Positions 1 through 7,299 of a DNA stretch of 64,000 nucleotides are shown piece by piece (position 1 is the stretch's first letter; every line of letters begins with the position of its first letter). The notes below the pieces were generated by a model. The model was not told where the DNA came from. It did no database searches and worked only from the letters and a program-made list of their open reading frames with translations. This DNA is from Mycoplasmatota bacterium (GTDB lineage Bacteria; Bacillota_I; Bacilli_A; Haloplasmatales; Haloplasmataceae). The DNA is taken from contig CP074573.1 of NCBI GenBank assembly GCA_018394295.1, positions 2,587,684-2,651,683 on the forward strand, read 5' to 3'. Made by a program: the position numbers and the translations under genes.

Positions 1-396
1 CCCAAATATAAAACTAAATAATTGAATTGAATGTGGTATATTAAAAGCAAGTATCATTGCTAGTGCAGCTCCAAAACTAGCACCTGAAGAAACACCAAGA
101 ATATCAGGTGATGCGATTGGATTTTTAAAAATCTGTTGGAATATTAATCCCGCTATTGAAAGAGCAGCACCTATTGAGATAGCTAAAATAATTCTTGGTA
201 GTCTAATACCAAATATGATTGTAAATGAAGGGGTAGCATATTCACCCGTTTTAAAATAATCTAATAACTGTGGAAAAAAGTAAATAAAGTCATTGATATT
301 TAAACGAAATCTTCCTGATAAAATAGATATGATCAAACTTACTATAAATAATAGACAAAGTATGGCTTTATGATTTAATTTGAGTATTTTCCTCAA
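1..396 (-). CDS. FecCD-family ABC transporter permease (partial, 5' part)
   Basis: Membrane permease of an iron-siderophore, haem or cobalamin type ABC importer. Only the first 132 codons are in the window and the C-terminus lies beyond base 1. The sequence shows a charged N-terminus, a first membrane helix, the LPR motif, and the family block GAALSIAG..FQQIFKNPIASPDILGVSSGA, which is typical of BtuC/FhuB/FecCD proteins. The most likely start is TTG at 396-394, overlapping the TGA stop of the upstream receptor gene by four bases, so the two are translationally coupled. The exact substrate cannot be told from this fragment. Confidence 0.88.
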   Translation of the reverse strand, partial: MRKILKLNHKAILCLLFIVSLIISILSGRFRLNINDFIYFFPQLLDYFKTGEYATPSFTIIFGIRLPRIILAISIGAALSIAGLIFQQIFKNPIASPDILGVSSGASFGAALAMILAFNIPHSIQLFSFIFG

Positions 397-1361
397 AATG
401 TTCCACCTAACTCTTCAAATGTTTGACCATAAAATTTGGTATAAAAATCATTTGTTTCTTTCATTAAATCAATATCAGTAAATTTATCAGGATATAATGT
501 TTTTCCCATCCATAATATTCCTAAAATACTTGATGGTTTAGGCAAATCCCATGAATCAATATTAGATGGAATTTCATATACTTGTCCTTCATTAATTGCT
601 TTAATAGAACTTAATAATTGATTATCTAGTATACTAGTAACATTATCAGGACTATAATTTACGGTTATAATAACATCAGGATTCCAATTAACTAATTGTT
701 CAACAGATATTTCATTCCATCCCCCAACTAAATATTCAGCAAAATCATATCCTCCTGCTAGAGTAATTATTTCATGTTGATAAAAACTACCTGAACAGGT
801 AGATAATACCCCTCTAGCACCAGCTAAATAAATATTCTTTTTATTAATAATATCCTTAACTCTGTTTATAACATCATCTAGTTTGGTATTCATATAGGCA
901 ATTAACTCATTTGCTTCTTTCTCTTTTCCGATTGCTTTACCTACCATAAAAATATCATGTTTTAAAAGGTCCATTGTTTCTGGATTAATCTTAACAACCT
1001 TTATTCCCTTGTGTTCAAGTTGCTCCATGGTATCATCTGAGTCATTTGTTGGATATAGGATTACAACATCTGGGTTTAGACTAATAATTTGCTCAATATT
1101 GATCCCATTTTTCTTACTTCCTATCCCTATTAACTCATGTTTAGGATGTAATTTTTTAAGTAAATCACTTTTAATACTATTATCATCAACCGCAACTAAA
1201 TTATCCTTACCTGATAATGATAAAACCATATCAGTAGCTGGTGAATAAGTTGTCACTATTCTAATTTCAGATTCTTGATGATTTTTTTCATTGTTAACAC
1301 AGCCTGTAGTAAAAACTAAAAAAACAATTAAAAAGAAAAAAACAATAATTCTACACCTCAT
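393..1361 (-). CDS. ABC transporter substrate-binding lipoprotein (BtuF/FhuD type)
   Basis: Extracellular receptor of the importer whose permease follows it. The 322-residue protein has a signal peptide ending in a lipobox (TTGC, Cys21), so it should be a membrane-anchored lipoprotein. The body fits the helical-backbone periplasmic binding protein family (Peripla_BP_2): the N-terminal lobe has RIVTTYSPATDMVLSL and NPDVVILYP, and the C-terminal lobe has EISVEQLVNWNPDVIITV. This family binds ferric siderophores, haem or corrinoids, and the ligand is not decided by sequence alone. It overlaps the NTPase gene upstream by 11 bp and the permease downstream by 4 bp, so this is one operon. A ribosome site GGAGGG precedes the ATG. 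Confidence 0.88.
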   Translation of the reverse strand: MRCRIIVFFFLIVFLVFTTGCVNNEKNHQESEIRIVTTYSPATDMVLSLSGKDNLVAVDDNSIKSDLLKKLHPKHELIGIGSKKNGINIEQIISLNPDVVILYPTNDSDDTMEQLEHKGIKVVKINPETMDLLKHDIFMVGKAIGKEKEANELIAYMNTKLDDVINRVKDIINKKNIYLAGARGVLSTCSGSFYQHEIITLAGGYDFAEYLVGGWNEISVEQLVNWNPDVIITVNYSPDNVTSILDNQLLSSIKAINEGQVYEIPSNIDSWDLPKPSSILGILWMGKTLYPDKFTDIDLMKETNDFYTKFYGQTFEELGGTF

Positions 1362-1905
1362 ACTTATCCCTCCAAATATGGCGAATTTGATTTTTAATTT
1401 TATCCCTATTATCTTTTGTTACTTCAATCACAACAACATCTTTACGTATTTTTATACTTTCTAAGAAAGGATTGTTTTTCTTTTTTAATACCCCTAAAAC
1501 ACACAATTTAGCATCTAAAATTTCAAATACTTTTTCCTTAAATTTATCTGCTTTTAATTCAAAGAAACCTAACTCATCTAATCTGACTAAATCACTATTA
1601 CTATCAATTGCGTGATTTAAAATCTCTACACCTCGTGTGTTAAAAGCCTCTGTTATGCCTTCATTTTTTCTCCCATTTGGAAAAAGTTTATTAATACCAA
1701 CTAAAGTAAAATCCTCTTTAGGATATAATTGATCCTCTAAGTAATACCCTAATAAACAATTGTTTTTCATTAATTCTTTTGTTTTAAATCCCGAAATCCT
1801 CTTATATATCTCTTTATTTTCTTTTATGTACTCATCAATAATCGTACTTTTGCCCACATTAATATCACCTGTTAAAAATATATTACTTATCAATCTCCAC
1901 CTCAT
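1351..1905 (-). CDS. THEP1-like P-loop NTPase
   Basis: Small (184 aa) nucleoside-triphosphatase-like protein. It shows a Walker A motif near the N-terminus (TGDINVGKST) and a Walker B region (DLVRLDELGFFEL), the layout of the NTPase_1/THEP1 family. Its role next to metal ABC importers is not established. It is the first gene of the three-gene operon and overlaps the receptor gene by 11 bp. The ATG at 1905 has no ribosome site in front of it, while GAGGTGG lies just before an in-frame TTG at 1893, so translation may start there and give 180 aa. It is not the ABC ATPase of the importer, because no LSGGQ signature is present. That subunit must be downstream of the permease or elsewhere. Confidence 0.7.
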   Translation of the reverse strand: MRWRLISNIFLTGDINVGKSTIIDEYIKENKEIYKRISGFKTKELMKNNCLLGYYLEDQLYPKEDFTLVGINKLFPNGRKNEGITEAFNTRGVEILNHAIDSNSDLVRLDELGFFELKADKFKEKVFEILDAKLCVLGVLKKKNNPFLESIKIRKDVVVIEVTKDNRDKIKNQIRHIWRDKYEV

Positions 1906-2002
1906 TAATTAGATTTTTAATATTATCTTTAGTTATTATTATACTTTTTTCTATTCATATTGTAAATAATGTATTTATATTAATACTTATTGCTTTTTTC
2001 AT

Positions 2003-2037
2003 AAAAAAAGCTTTCCACAATTTAGGAAAACTTTTTT
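2003..2037 (-). terminator. Rho-independent terminator after the hydrogenase-like gene
   Basis: An inverted repeat (AAAAAGTTTTCC / GGAAAGCTTTTT on the minus strand) with an 8-nt loop and a T-run lies directly behind the stop of the FeFe-hydrogenase-like gene. It ends the azoR-uvsE-hydrogenase transcript. Confidence 0.75.
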
Positions 2038-2056
2038 AACATTATTTAATTCATTA

Positions 2057-3286
2057 TTATGTAAAATGACGAGTAAAGATCTCATTATCTTCTAATAGTT
2101 CATCAATTGTATGAATATCTAAACGGTGTAGGAGTTCTATCACATATGGGTTATCAATTGGTGTTTTATATAAGGATTCATCGGCATAATTTCTAACTTT
2201 TTCTGTTGCTACTTCTTTATCGATGATTGCTCTTGGTCCACCGACACATCCTCCAACACAACCCATTCCTTCTAAGAAATTGGCCTCTATTTTACCTTCC
2301 TTAATATTATTTAATAATGCTTTACACTCTAGAATACCATTGGCTTGTATAGCTTTAACTTGAATTGGTTTTTCTGGATTAATTCTCTTAACAGCTAATC
2401 TTACTGCTTCACTAACACCACTTGTTATCGCATAAATTCTACCTGCACTAGAAGAATGTTCTCTTAAATCACTTTTTAAGTTTTCCACATTTACATTAGC
2501 AGCTTCGAAGATTGCTTTTACTTCTTGGAAGGTTAGTACAATGTCAACAGCTTCACTGATATCCGGTTCTTTAGCCTCTGCCTTTTTAGCTAGACATGGT
2601 CCTACAAAAACAATAACTGCATTGGGAATTATTTTTTTTACCACTCTACCTGTAGCAACCATTGGTGACACAGCTTTTGGTACATGGCTAAGTAAATCAG
2701 GATAAATTTTTCTAATCATATTAATCCATATAGGGCAACAACAACTTGTTAATTGAAAATCTTCTTCATCATTTATTTCTTTATCAAACTCTAAAGCTTC
2801 CTTTAATGTTAAGATATCGGCAAATAAAGACACCTCAACCATCCCAGCAAAACCTAACTGTTTAAAAGCATTACGTAGTTGTCCATCACTAATCATATCA
2901 AATTGACTTAAAAAAGCAGGGGCAATTATCGCATAAACAGGTCTAGATCCTTCATAAATGGCTTCCAACACAGCCATAATGTCCTTTGATGCGAATAATT
3001 TATCAATATTTTTTACATCAAAGCATTCCTTACATTTTTGATCCTTGAATTCAAATACATTCTGATTATTTTCATCTTGACTCAAATGTTTAAAGAAACA
3101 TTCAATAAAAGGCTTTCCTTCTACACAACAGTCATTACTACACTGCCACTTTTTTATTGATAAATCAGGTTCTAAAATACACTCTAGATGATAAGGGTCA
3201 TATTGTAATTTTTCTAAATCCTCATCTCTTTCTTTTGTTTCAGATGAAGCAACAACCTTTTTATATAATTCTTCAAAAGTAAGCAT
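2057..3286 (-). CDS. FeFe-hydrogenase-like H-cluster protein, stand-alone
   Basis: The 409-residue protein carries all three H-cluster motifs of FeFe hydrogenases: L1 TSCCCPIW (residues 180-187), L2 GPCLAKKAE (229-237, fitting PCxxKxxE) and L3 EGMGCVGGCVGG (339-350). All four cluster cysteines appear present. The N-terminal 100 residues hold seven more cysteines (36, 49, 53, 54, 63, 85, 88) but not the regular ferredoxin CxxCxxCxxxC spacing of classical HydA. There is no PAS domain, unlike known sensory HydS. L1 has three consecutive cysteines, which fits divergent monomeric groups better than bidirectional or uptake enzymes. The function could be H2 turnover, H2 sensing or another redox role. 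The maturases HydE, HydF and HydG are not in this window. It lies 55 bp behind uvsE on the same strand. Confidence 0.8.
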   Translation of the reverse strand: MLTFEELYKKVVASSETKERDEDLEKLQYDPYHLECILEPDLSIKKWQCSNDCCVEGKPFIECFFKHLSQDENNQNVFEFKDQKCKECFDVKNIDKLFASKDIMAVLEAIYEGSRPVYAIIAPAFLSQFDMISDGQLRNAFKQLGFAGMVEVSLFADILTLKEALEFDKEINDEEDFQLTSCCCPIWINMIRKIYPDLLSHVPKAVSPMVATGRVVKKIIPNAVIVFVGPCLAKKAEAKEPDISEAVDIVLTFQEVKAIFEAANVNVENLKSDLREHSSSAGRIYAITSGVSEAVRLAVKRINPEKPIQVKAIQANGILECKALLNNIKEGKIEANFLEGMGCVGGCVGGPRAIIDKEVATEKVRNYADESLYKTPIDNPYVIELLHRLDIHTIDELLEDNEIFTRHFT

Positions 3287-3341
3287 CTAATCATTCCTTA
3301 TCTTTTAATATTCTTATTATTTTAATTTTTAATATTTTTAT

Positions 3342-4238
3342 TTACCTGTCTTTTAAATATTTCATTACTTCTAAAACAGCTAAATCTTTTTTCTTCGCTT
3401 CTACCATTACATCAACATTCATCTTACCAGATATCTTTTTTATTATTTCACAATCTTCATGAGTTATATAATCATGATGCCTTCTATCTTTATTACAGGT
3501 TTTTCCTGAACTAATATGAATTTTAGGCGTTAAACCAGACCATGATTTTTTTATCGTATCAATTTGATTATTGGTGAGGGGTTTATCGACTAAACATCTA
3601 TGATGGTGTAAATCAAGTACAATTGGGATACCTGTTCTATGATATATATCAATCACATCTGAAATGGTAAAAGACTTATCATCGTTTTCAATTCTTAAAT
3701 ACCTTTTTATTTTTGAATCTAACAATTGATATTGATTAATAAATCGCTCTATGGCTTCAATTTTATTACCTCCTACGCCACCTACATGTAGAATCATATC
3801 CTGCCCACTTATTTTTTCTAATATTTCACTATGATACTTCAAATAGTCGATACTAAATTTAACAACTTCAGATCTTTTACTATTTAGTACAGTATATTGG
3901 TCTGGATGCATAGAAATTCGTAATTTTTGTTTTTCAACAATTGTTTTAATCTTCTTCAATTTTTCTAATATTTCGCTGTCTTCATACCATCGCCATGTAA
4001 AATCCTTCAACAAGTCAGGGTGAGTCACAAGTGGCATTAAATCACTTGATACCCGGTACATGTATATACCATTTTCAACATTCCATTCTAAAATATCATA
4101 GGTTAAGTCTAAGTTATTAATTATTACATTTCTTAAATAATCAATACCATAGTTATAAACTGATTTAAGCCGACAACTTTTAAATGTTCTTGGTCTTAAG
4201 TTTTCATTAATACAGGCATAGCCAACTTTATTTATCAT
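3342..4238 (-). CDS. uvsE: UV DNA damage endonuclease
   Basis: UvsE/UVDE-type endonuclease (298 aa) that nicks DNA 5' of UV photoproducts and starts an alternative excision repair. The N-terminus has the family signature (VGYACINENLRPRTFKSCRL), followed by TIM-barrel metal-ligand stretches: ISMHPDQY, ILHVGG, LRIENDD, VLDLHHHRC, KIHISSG and HDYITHED, and VMVEAKKKD near the end. The length is normal for bacterial members. A ribosome site AGAAGG precedes the ATG. It lies 14 bp behind azoR, so the two are probably co-transcribed, and it is close to the divergent splB, another UV-repair gene. Confidence 0.92.
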   Translation of the reverse strand: MINKVGYACINENLRPRTFKSCRLKSVYNYGIDYLRNVIINNLDLTYDILEWNVENGIYMYRVSSDLMPLVTHPDLLKDFTWRWYEDSEILEKLKKIKTIVEKQKLRISMHPDQYTVLNSKRSEVVKFSIDYLKYHSEILEKISGQDMILHVGGVGGNKIEAIERFINQYQLLDSKIKRYLRIENDDKSFTISDVIDIYHRTGIPIVLDLHHHRCLVDKPLTNNQIDTIKKSWSGLTPKIHISSGKTCNKDRRHHDYITHEDCEIIKKISGKMNVDVMVEAKKKDLAVLEVMKYLKDR

Positions 4239-4252
4239 ATTGTACCTTCTAT

Positions 4253-4894
4253 CTATAGTTTAGATACCAAATCTTTTGCTTTTTGTTTTCCTCTTTCAAT
4301 TGCATCATGTTGTTCTTCATCAGTAAATCCTGTTTTATCCACAAGTATCTCATAATAATTTTTAATACCTGTAAATTTAAATATATCTTTTATATACGTT
4401 CCACCATGATTTATTTTTCCTTCTAATAACCAAGGAATCGCTCCACCAGAAGATTGAATATATACCATGGTTCTTATTTTATCATTTAGAAGACCTCCTA
4501 TTTCTTCAGGACCAATCTTTACTGTAATCTCATTTTGAATAATACAATCTAAATACTCTTTAAGTCTTGCAGGAAACATAAGATTCCACATTGGTGCGAC
4601 TAACACATAAAAATCTGCTTCTTTGAATTCATTGGCTAGTTCAATAATTTTATCAACATCTTTTTTCTCCTTAGGAGATAAGTTATCATAAGCCTTAGCA
4701 TCAACTACTGCACTTCTATCATTAAAATACTTATATTGAAGTTTTGGAATACTCATTTCATACAAATCTAATTGCTTCACTACAAAATCATCATCTTTTT
4801 CAATCAGTGTCCTTATAAACGATCTTCCAACAGTCTTACTCGCAGATAATTTTTCTGGTTTCGAATTACAAGTAATATACAATAATTTTTTCAT
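4253..4894 (-). CDS. azoR: FMN-dependent NADH-azoreductase
   Basis: Flavodoxin-like quinone reductase or azoreductase of the AzoR/AcpD family (213 aa, normal length). The N-terminus MKKLLYITCNSKPEKLSASKTVGR matches the FMN phosphate-binding loop of the family. VAPMWNLMFPARLKEYLDCI is the conserved central stretch contacting the flavin and the dimer partner, and SSGG follows. The family reduces quinones and azo compounds with NADH and often responds to thiol-reactive or electrophilic stress. It is the first gene of the minus-strand group. A palindrome at 4918-4931 overlaps its likely -10 region and could be the repressor site. Confidence 0.9.
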   Translation of the reverse strand: MKKLLYITCNSKPEKLSASKTVGRSFIRTLIEKDDDFVVKQLDLYEMSIPKLQYKYFNDRSAVVDAKAYDNLSPKEKKDVDKIIELANEFKEADFYVLVAPMWNLMFPARLKEYLDCIIQNEITVKIGPEEIGGLLNDKIRTMVYIQSSGGAIPWLLEGKINHGGTYIKDIFKFTGIKNYYEILVDKTGFTDEEQHDAIERGKQKAKDLVSKL

Positions 4895-4917
4895 ATAAAC
4901 ACCTCAATTTTTATTTG

Positions 4918-4931
4918 TACTATTGATAGTA
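4918..4931. promoter_or_regulatory. Palindrome in the azoR promoter region
   Basis: TACTAT-TG-ATAGTA, two perfect 6-bp arms, 24 bp upstream of the azoR start. One arm reads as a -10 box for azoR on the minus strand, so a dimeric repressor bound here would block transcription. The regulator is unknown. Confidence 0.35.
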
Positions 4932-5032
4932 TTTCACTATGAGGTATTAATAAACCCATTTTATTCTTATTAATAATCGTCAAATGATAATTAATATTTC
5001 TAAATAGGAAAAAATACTAAAGAGGTGAATAT

Positions 5033-6043
5033 ATGAAATTATTTATACCAGATGCTGCTTATATAGATCCTAAAGTTCTAAACATAGAAACCGGAAAGAA
5101 AACTCTAAAATACCTAGAAAAATTTAATATTCCAATTATTAAATCTAGAAAAGTTACTATTTTAGGAAAGTCACCTACAGAGAATTATGCAAAAGCGAAA
5201 AAGACTATTTATGTGACCACAAATCAACAAAAAAAATTAAGACCTTGTAAACCATCGGCTGATTACCAATTTTCATTATCTAGTTCCTGTCCAGGACATT
5301 GTGAGTACTGTTATCTACAAACCACTCAAGGTGAAAAACCTTTTATAAAGTTATTTGTAAATATTGATGAAATACTTAATGTCATCCAAGAACACATTAA
5401 TAATAACTTACCGAATATAACCACCTTTGAATCAGGTAGTATTACTGACCCTGTTGCACTTGAACATTTAACCGGTAATCTAAAAAAGTGTATTGAATTT
5501 TTCGCAGAAAATGATTATGGAAGACTTAGAGTTATCACAAAATATAATAATGTTGACTCCTTTTTATCAATAAATCATAATAACCATACTAAATTTAGAT
5601 TTAGTATCAACACAGACTATGTTATTAATACATTTGAACATGGTACTTCTAACTTAGAAGAAAGATTAGAAACAGCAAAAAAAATCGCAAATGCAAATTA
5701 TCCCATTGGTTTTATCATTGCACCTATTATGATTTATGATAACTGGAAATCTGATTATAAAGACTTAATTAATGACCTAAAAACTAAGTTAAATAATTAT
5801 AATGACAAAATAACGTTCGAACTAATCCAACATAGATTCACAAATACTGCCAAGGAATTAATACTTTCAAGATTTCCAAATACAAAACTTGACTTAAATG
5901 AAGAAAATAGAGTCCTAAAATGGGGACCGTATGGTAAATTCAAACATGTATATCCCAAAGAAAAAAGCAATGAAATGAAAACATATATCACTCAACTTAT
6001 TAAGGATAATTTTGAAAATGCAGATATTGAATATTTTACATAA
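5033..6043 (+). CDS. splB: Spore photoproduct lyase-like radical SAM protein
   Basis: Radical SAM enzyme (336 aa) of the spore photoproduct lyase family, which reverses 5-thyminyl-5,6-dihydrothymine in DNA. The CxxxCxxC cluster motif is CPGHCEYC (Cys86, Cys90, Cys93), followed by YLQTTQG as in known SplB proteins. The downstream blocks FRFSINTDYV and ERLETAKKIANANYPIGFIIAPI are also family-like. One oddity: where Bacillus SplB has its hydrogen-donor cysteine (FEAACTSD, recalled from memory), this protein reads FESGSITD with Ser136. It is transcribed away from azoR-uvsE with a 138-bp divergent gap. The start has AGAGGTGA in front. A terminator follows at 6076. Confidence 0.88.
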   Translation: MKLFIPDAAYIDPKVLNIETGKKTLKYLEKFNIPIIKSRKVTILGKSPTENYAKAKKTIYVTTNQQKKLRPCKPSADYQFSLSSSCPGHCEYCYLQTTQGEKPFIKLFVNIDEILNVIQEHINNNLPNITTFESGSITDPVALEHLTGNLKKCIEFFAENDYGRLRVITKYNNVDSFLSINHNNHTKFRFSINTDYVINTFEHGTSNLEERLETAKKIANANYPIGFIIAPIMIYDNWKSDYKDLINDLKTKLNNYNDKITFELIQHRFTNTAKELILSRFPNTKLDLNEENRVLKWGPYGKFKHVYPKEKSNEMKTYITQLIKDNFENADIEYFT

Positions 6044-6075
6044 AAATCTAAACTATTAATATTAACAATTTAAAT

Positions 6076-6106
6076 GAATAGGATTAAAAAATCCTATTCT
6101 TTTTTT
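6076..6106 (+). terminator. Terminator after splB
   Basis: Perfect 10-bp stem GAATAGGATT / AATCCTATTC with an AAAA loop, followed by seven T. Confidence 0.92.
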
Positions 6107-6116
6107 AAAAAAAAGG

Positions 6117-6145
6117 TTGCAATAGTTAACAAAATAACATATAAT
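6117..6145 (+). promoter_or_regulatory. Sigma-A promoter of the marR operon
   Basis: TTGCAA (6117-6122), a 17-bp spacer and a perfect TATAAT (6140-6145). The start of transcription is expected near 6152, inside the palindrome that follows. Confidence 0.85.
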
Positions 6146-6150
6146 AGATT

Positions 6151-6169
6151 TAGTACGAACTTCGTACTA
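6151..6169. promoter_or_regulatory. Perfect palindromic operator, probable MarR site
   Basis: TAGTACGAA-C-TTCGTACTA, 9-bp perfect arms, placed exactly over the expected transcription start and 17 bp before the marR start codon. This size and position fit an autoregulatory MarR-dimer site. Confidence 0.8.
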
Positions 6170-6186
6170 TTATAAGGAGATGAATT

Positions 6187-6618
6187 ATGGAAAAAATTAA
6201 ACACTTGAATCAGCTTTATCACCGTATCATTAATTTAAACTTTAATACTCAGCTCCCAACAGATATGCAAGTTTTCCTAAAATTGAATCAACTAGACCAA
6301 AACATAATGAATATACTATTTGAAACACCGAGTATGACAATGGATGTCTTGCGTAAAATGTTAAATAAATCTAAAAGTACTATAACAAGTGCACTTAACC
6401 GATTAGAAAAACAAGATTTAATTGAACGTAAACAATCTAAAGAAGATAAACGTGTTTTTCATATTATTCTTACAAATGATGGAATGAAGTTACAAAAAGC
6501 ACATCATATGTTTGAATATGTCTTATTTGATAAAATACTATCTTCTTTAGAAAATGAGAGAGAAAAGGAAACTTTTTTAGATTTATTAGAAAAAATTATA
6601 AAGGAGTTTGAAAAATAA
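6187..6618 (+). CDS. MarR-family transcriptional regulator
   Basis: Winged-helix regulator of 143 residues, the usual MarR size. The DNA-binding core reads LRKMLNKSKSTITSALNRLEKQDLIERKQSKEDKRVFHIILTNDG (about 54-98), with the recognition helix STITSALNRLEKQDLI and the wing containing the conserved DKR. The flanking helices should form the dimer interface. A strong promoter and a perfect 19-bp palindrome precede it, so it probably represses its own operon until a small ligand or oxidant releases it. The next two genes (a 44-residue membrane peptide and a GNAT enzyme) follow in the same direction with short gaps and are likely its targets. Confidence 0.92.
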   Translation: MEKIKHLNQLYHRIINLNFNTQLPTDMQVFLKLNQLDQNIMNILFETPSMTMDVLRKMLNKSKSTITSALNRLEKQDLIERKQSKEDKRVFHIILTNDGMKLQKAHHMFEYVLFDKILSSLENEREKETFLDLLEKIIKEFEK

Positions 6619-6638
6619 AAATGAAAGGGAGGAAAAAA

Positions 6639-6773
6639 ATGAAAATACTATATATCGGTTTAATTATCTTAATCATATGTATTTATGCAATTGCTTTTTC
6701 TCATCCGCAAGATTGGTTTAAATGGGATGAATGGAAAGAACATATTAAAACGCATCATCAAAAAAACAAATAG
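6639..6773 (+). CDS. Small membrane protein, 44 aa
   Basis: Short gene with a good ribosome site (GGGAGG at 6627-6632) ending 6 bp before ATG 6639. The peptide starts MKILYIGLIILIICIYAIAF, one membrane helix, followed by a Trp- and His-rich soluble tail (WFKWDEWKEHIKTHH). No family is recognised. An in-frame ATG at 6621 lies before the ribosome site and is unlikely to be used. It sits between marR and the GNAT gene in one operon, so it may belong to the same stress response. The function is unknown. Confidence 0.6.
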   Translation: MKILYIGLIILIICIYAIAFSHPQDWFKWDEWKEHIKTHHQKNK

Positions 6774-6812
6774 ATGAAAATAAATAAAAATTTGATATAG
6801 GGAGGTAATGAA

Positions 6813-7250
6813 ATGAACCTTAATTTTAAAGAAATAACTAAAGAAAACTGGGAAAAATGTGTTGACTTAACCGTATCAAAAGAACAAGCTAATTTTGTTG
6901 CACCAAACTGGTATTCCATATTACAATCTAAATTTGAAAGTGATTTTTATCCATTATGTATTTATGATGGAGACGTAATGATTGGTTTTTTAATGTATGA
7001 TATAGACCCAGATACAAAAAGACATGAGATGAGTAGATTGATGATTGATCATAAATTCCAAGGGAAAGGTTATGGAAAAATAGCTATCACAAAACTATTA
7101 GAATTAATCAGAAACAAATATGGTAATATTAACTTTTATACAAGCATAGAACCTAACAATATAGGTGCACAGAAATTATATGAAAGTTTAGGATTTAAAA
7201 AAACAGGAGAAATCATGTGGGATGAAGTGGTAATGGTTGTTAAGTTATAA
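6813..7250 (+). CDS. GNAT N-acetyltransferase, spermine/spermidine type
   Basis: Acetyl-CoA dependent N-acetyltransferase of 145 residues. The acetyl-CoA pyrophosphate loop is visible as FQGKGYGK (Q/RxxGxG/A), preceded by the beta-strand EMSRLMID and followed by NIGAQKLYESLGFKKTGEI, the usual GNAT C-terminus. The start MNLNFKEITKENWEKCVDLTV and the block FVAPNWYSILQSKFE resemble diamine/polyamine acetyltransferases (BltD/PaiA group), so a polyamine substrate is plausible but not proven. GGGAGG precedes the ATG. It is the third gene of the MarR operon and ends in a strong bidirectional terminator. Confidence 0.85.
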   Translation: MNLNFKEITKENWEKCVDLTVSKEQANFVAPNWYSILQSKFESDFYPLCIYDGDVMIGFLMYDIDPDTKRHEMSRLMIDHKFQGKGYGKIAITKLLELIRNKYGNINFYTSIEPNNIGAQKLYESLGFKKTGEIMWDEVVMVVKL

Positions 7251-7260
7251 CAAGTATATA

Positions 7261-7298
7261 AAATAAGAGATTATCTACAAACAGATAATCTCTTATTT
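7261..7298. terminator. Bidirectional terminator
   Basis: Perfect 16-bp stem (AAATAAGAGATTATCT and its complement) with a 6-nt loop between two converging genes. A-rich and T-rich flanks let it serve both strands. Confidence 0.9.
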
Positions 7299-7299
7299 A

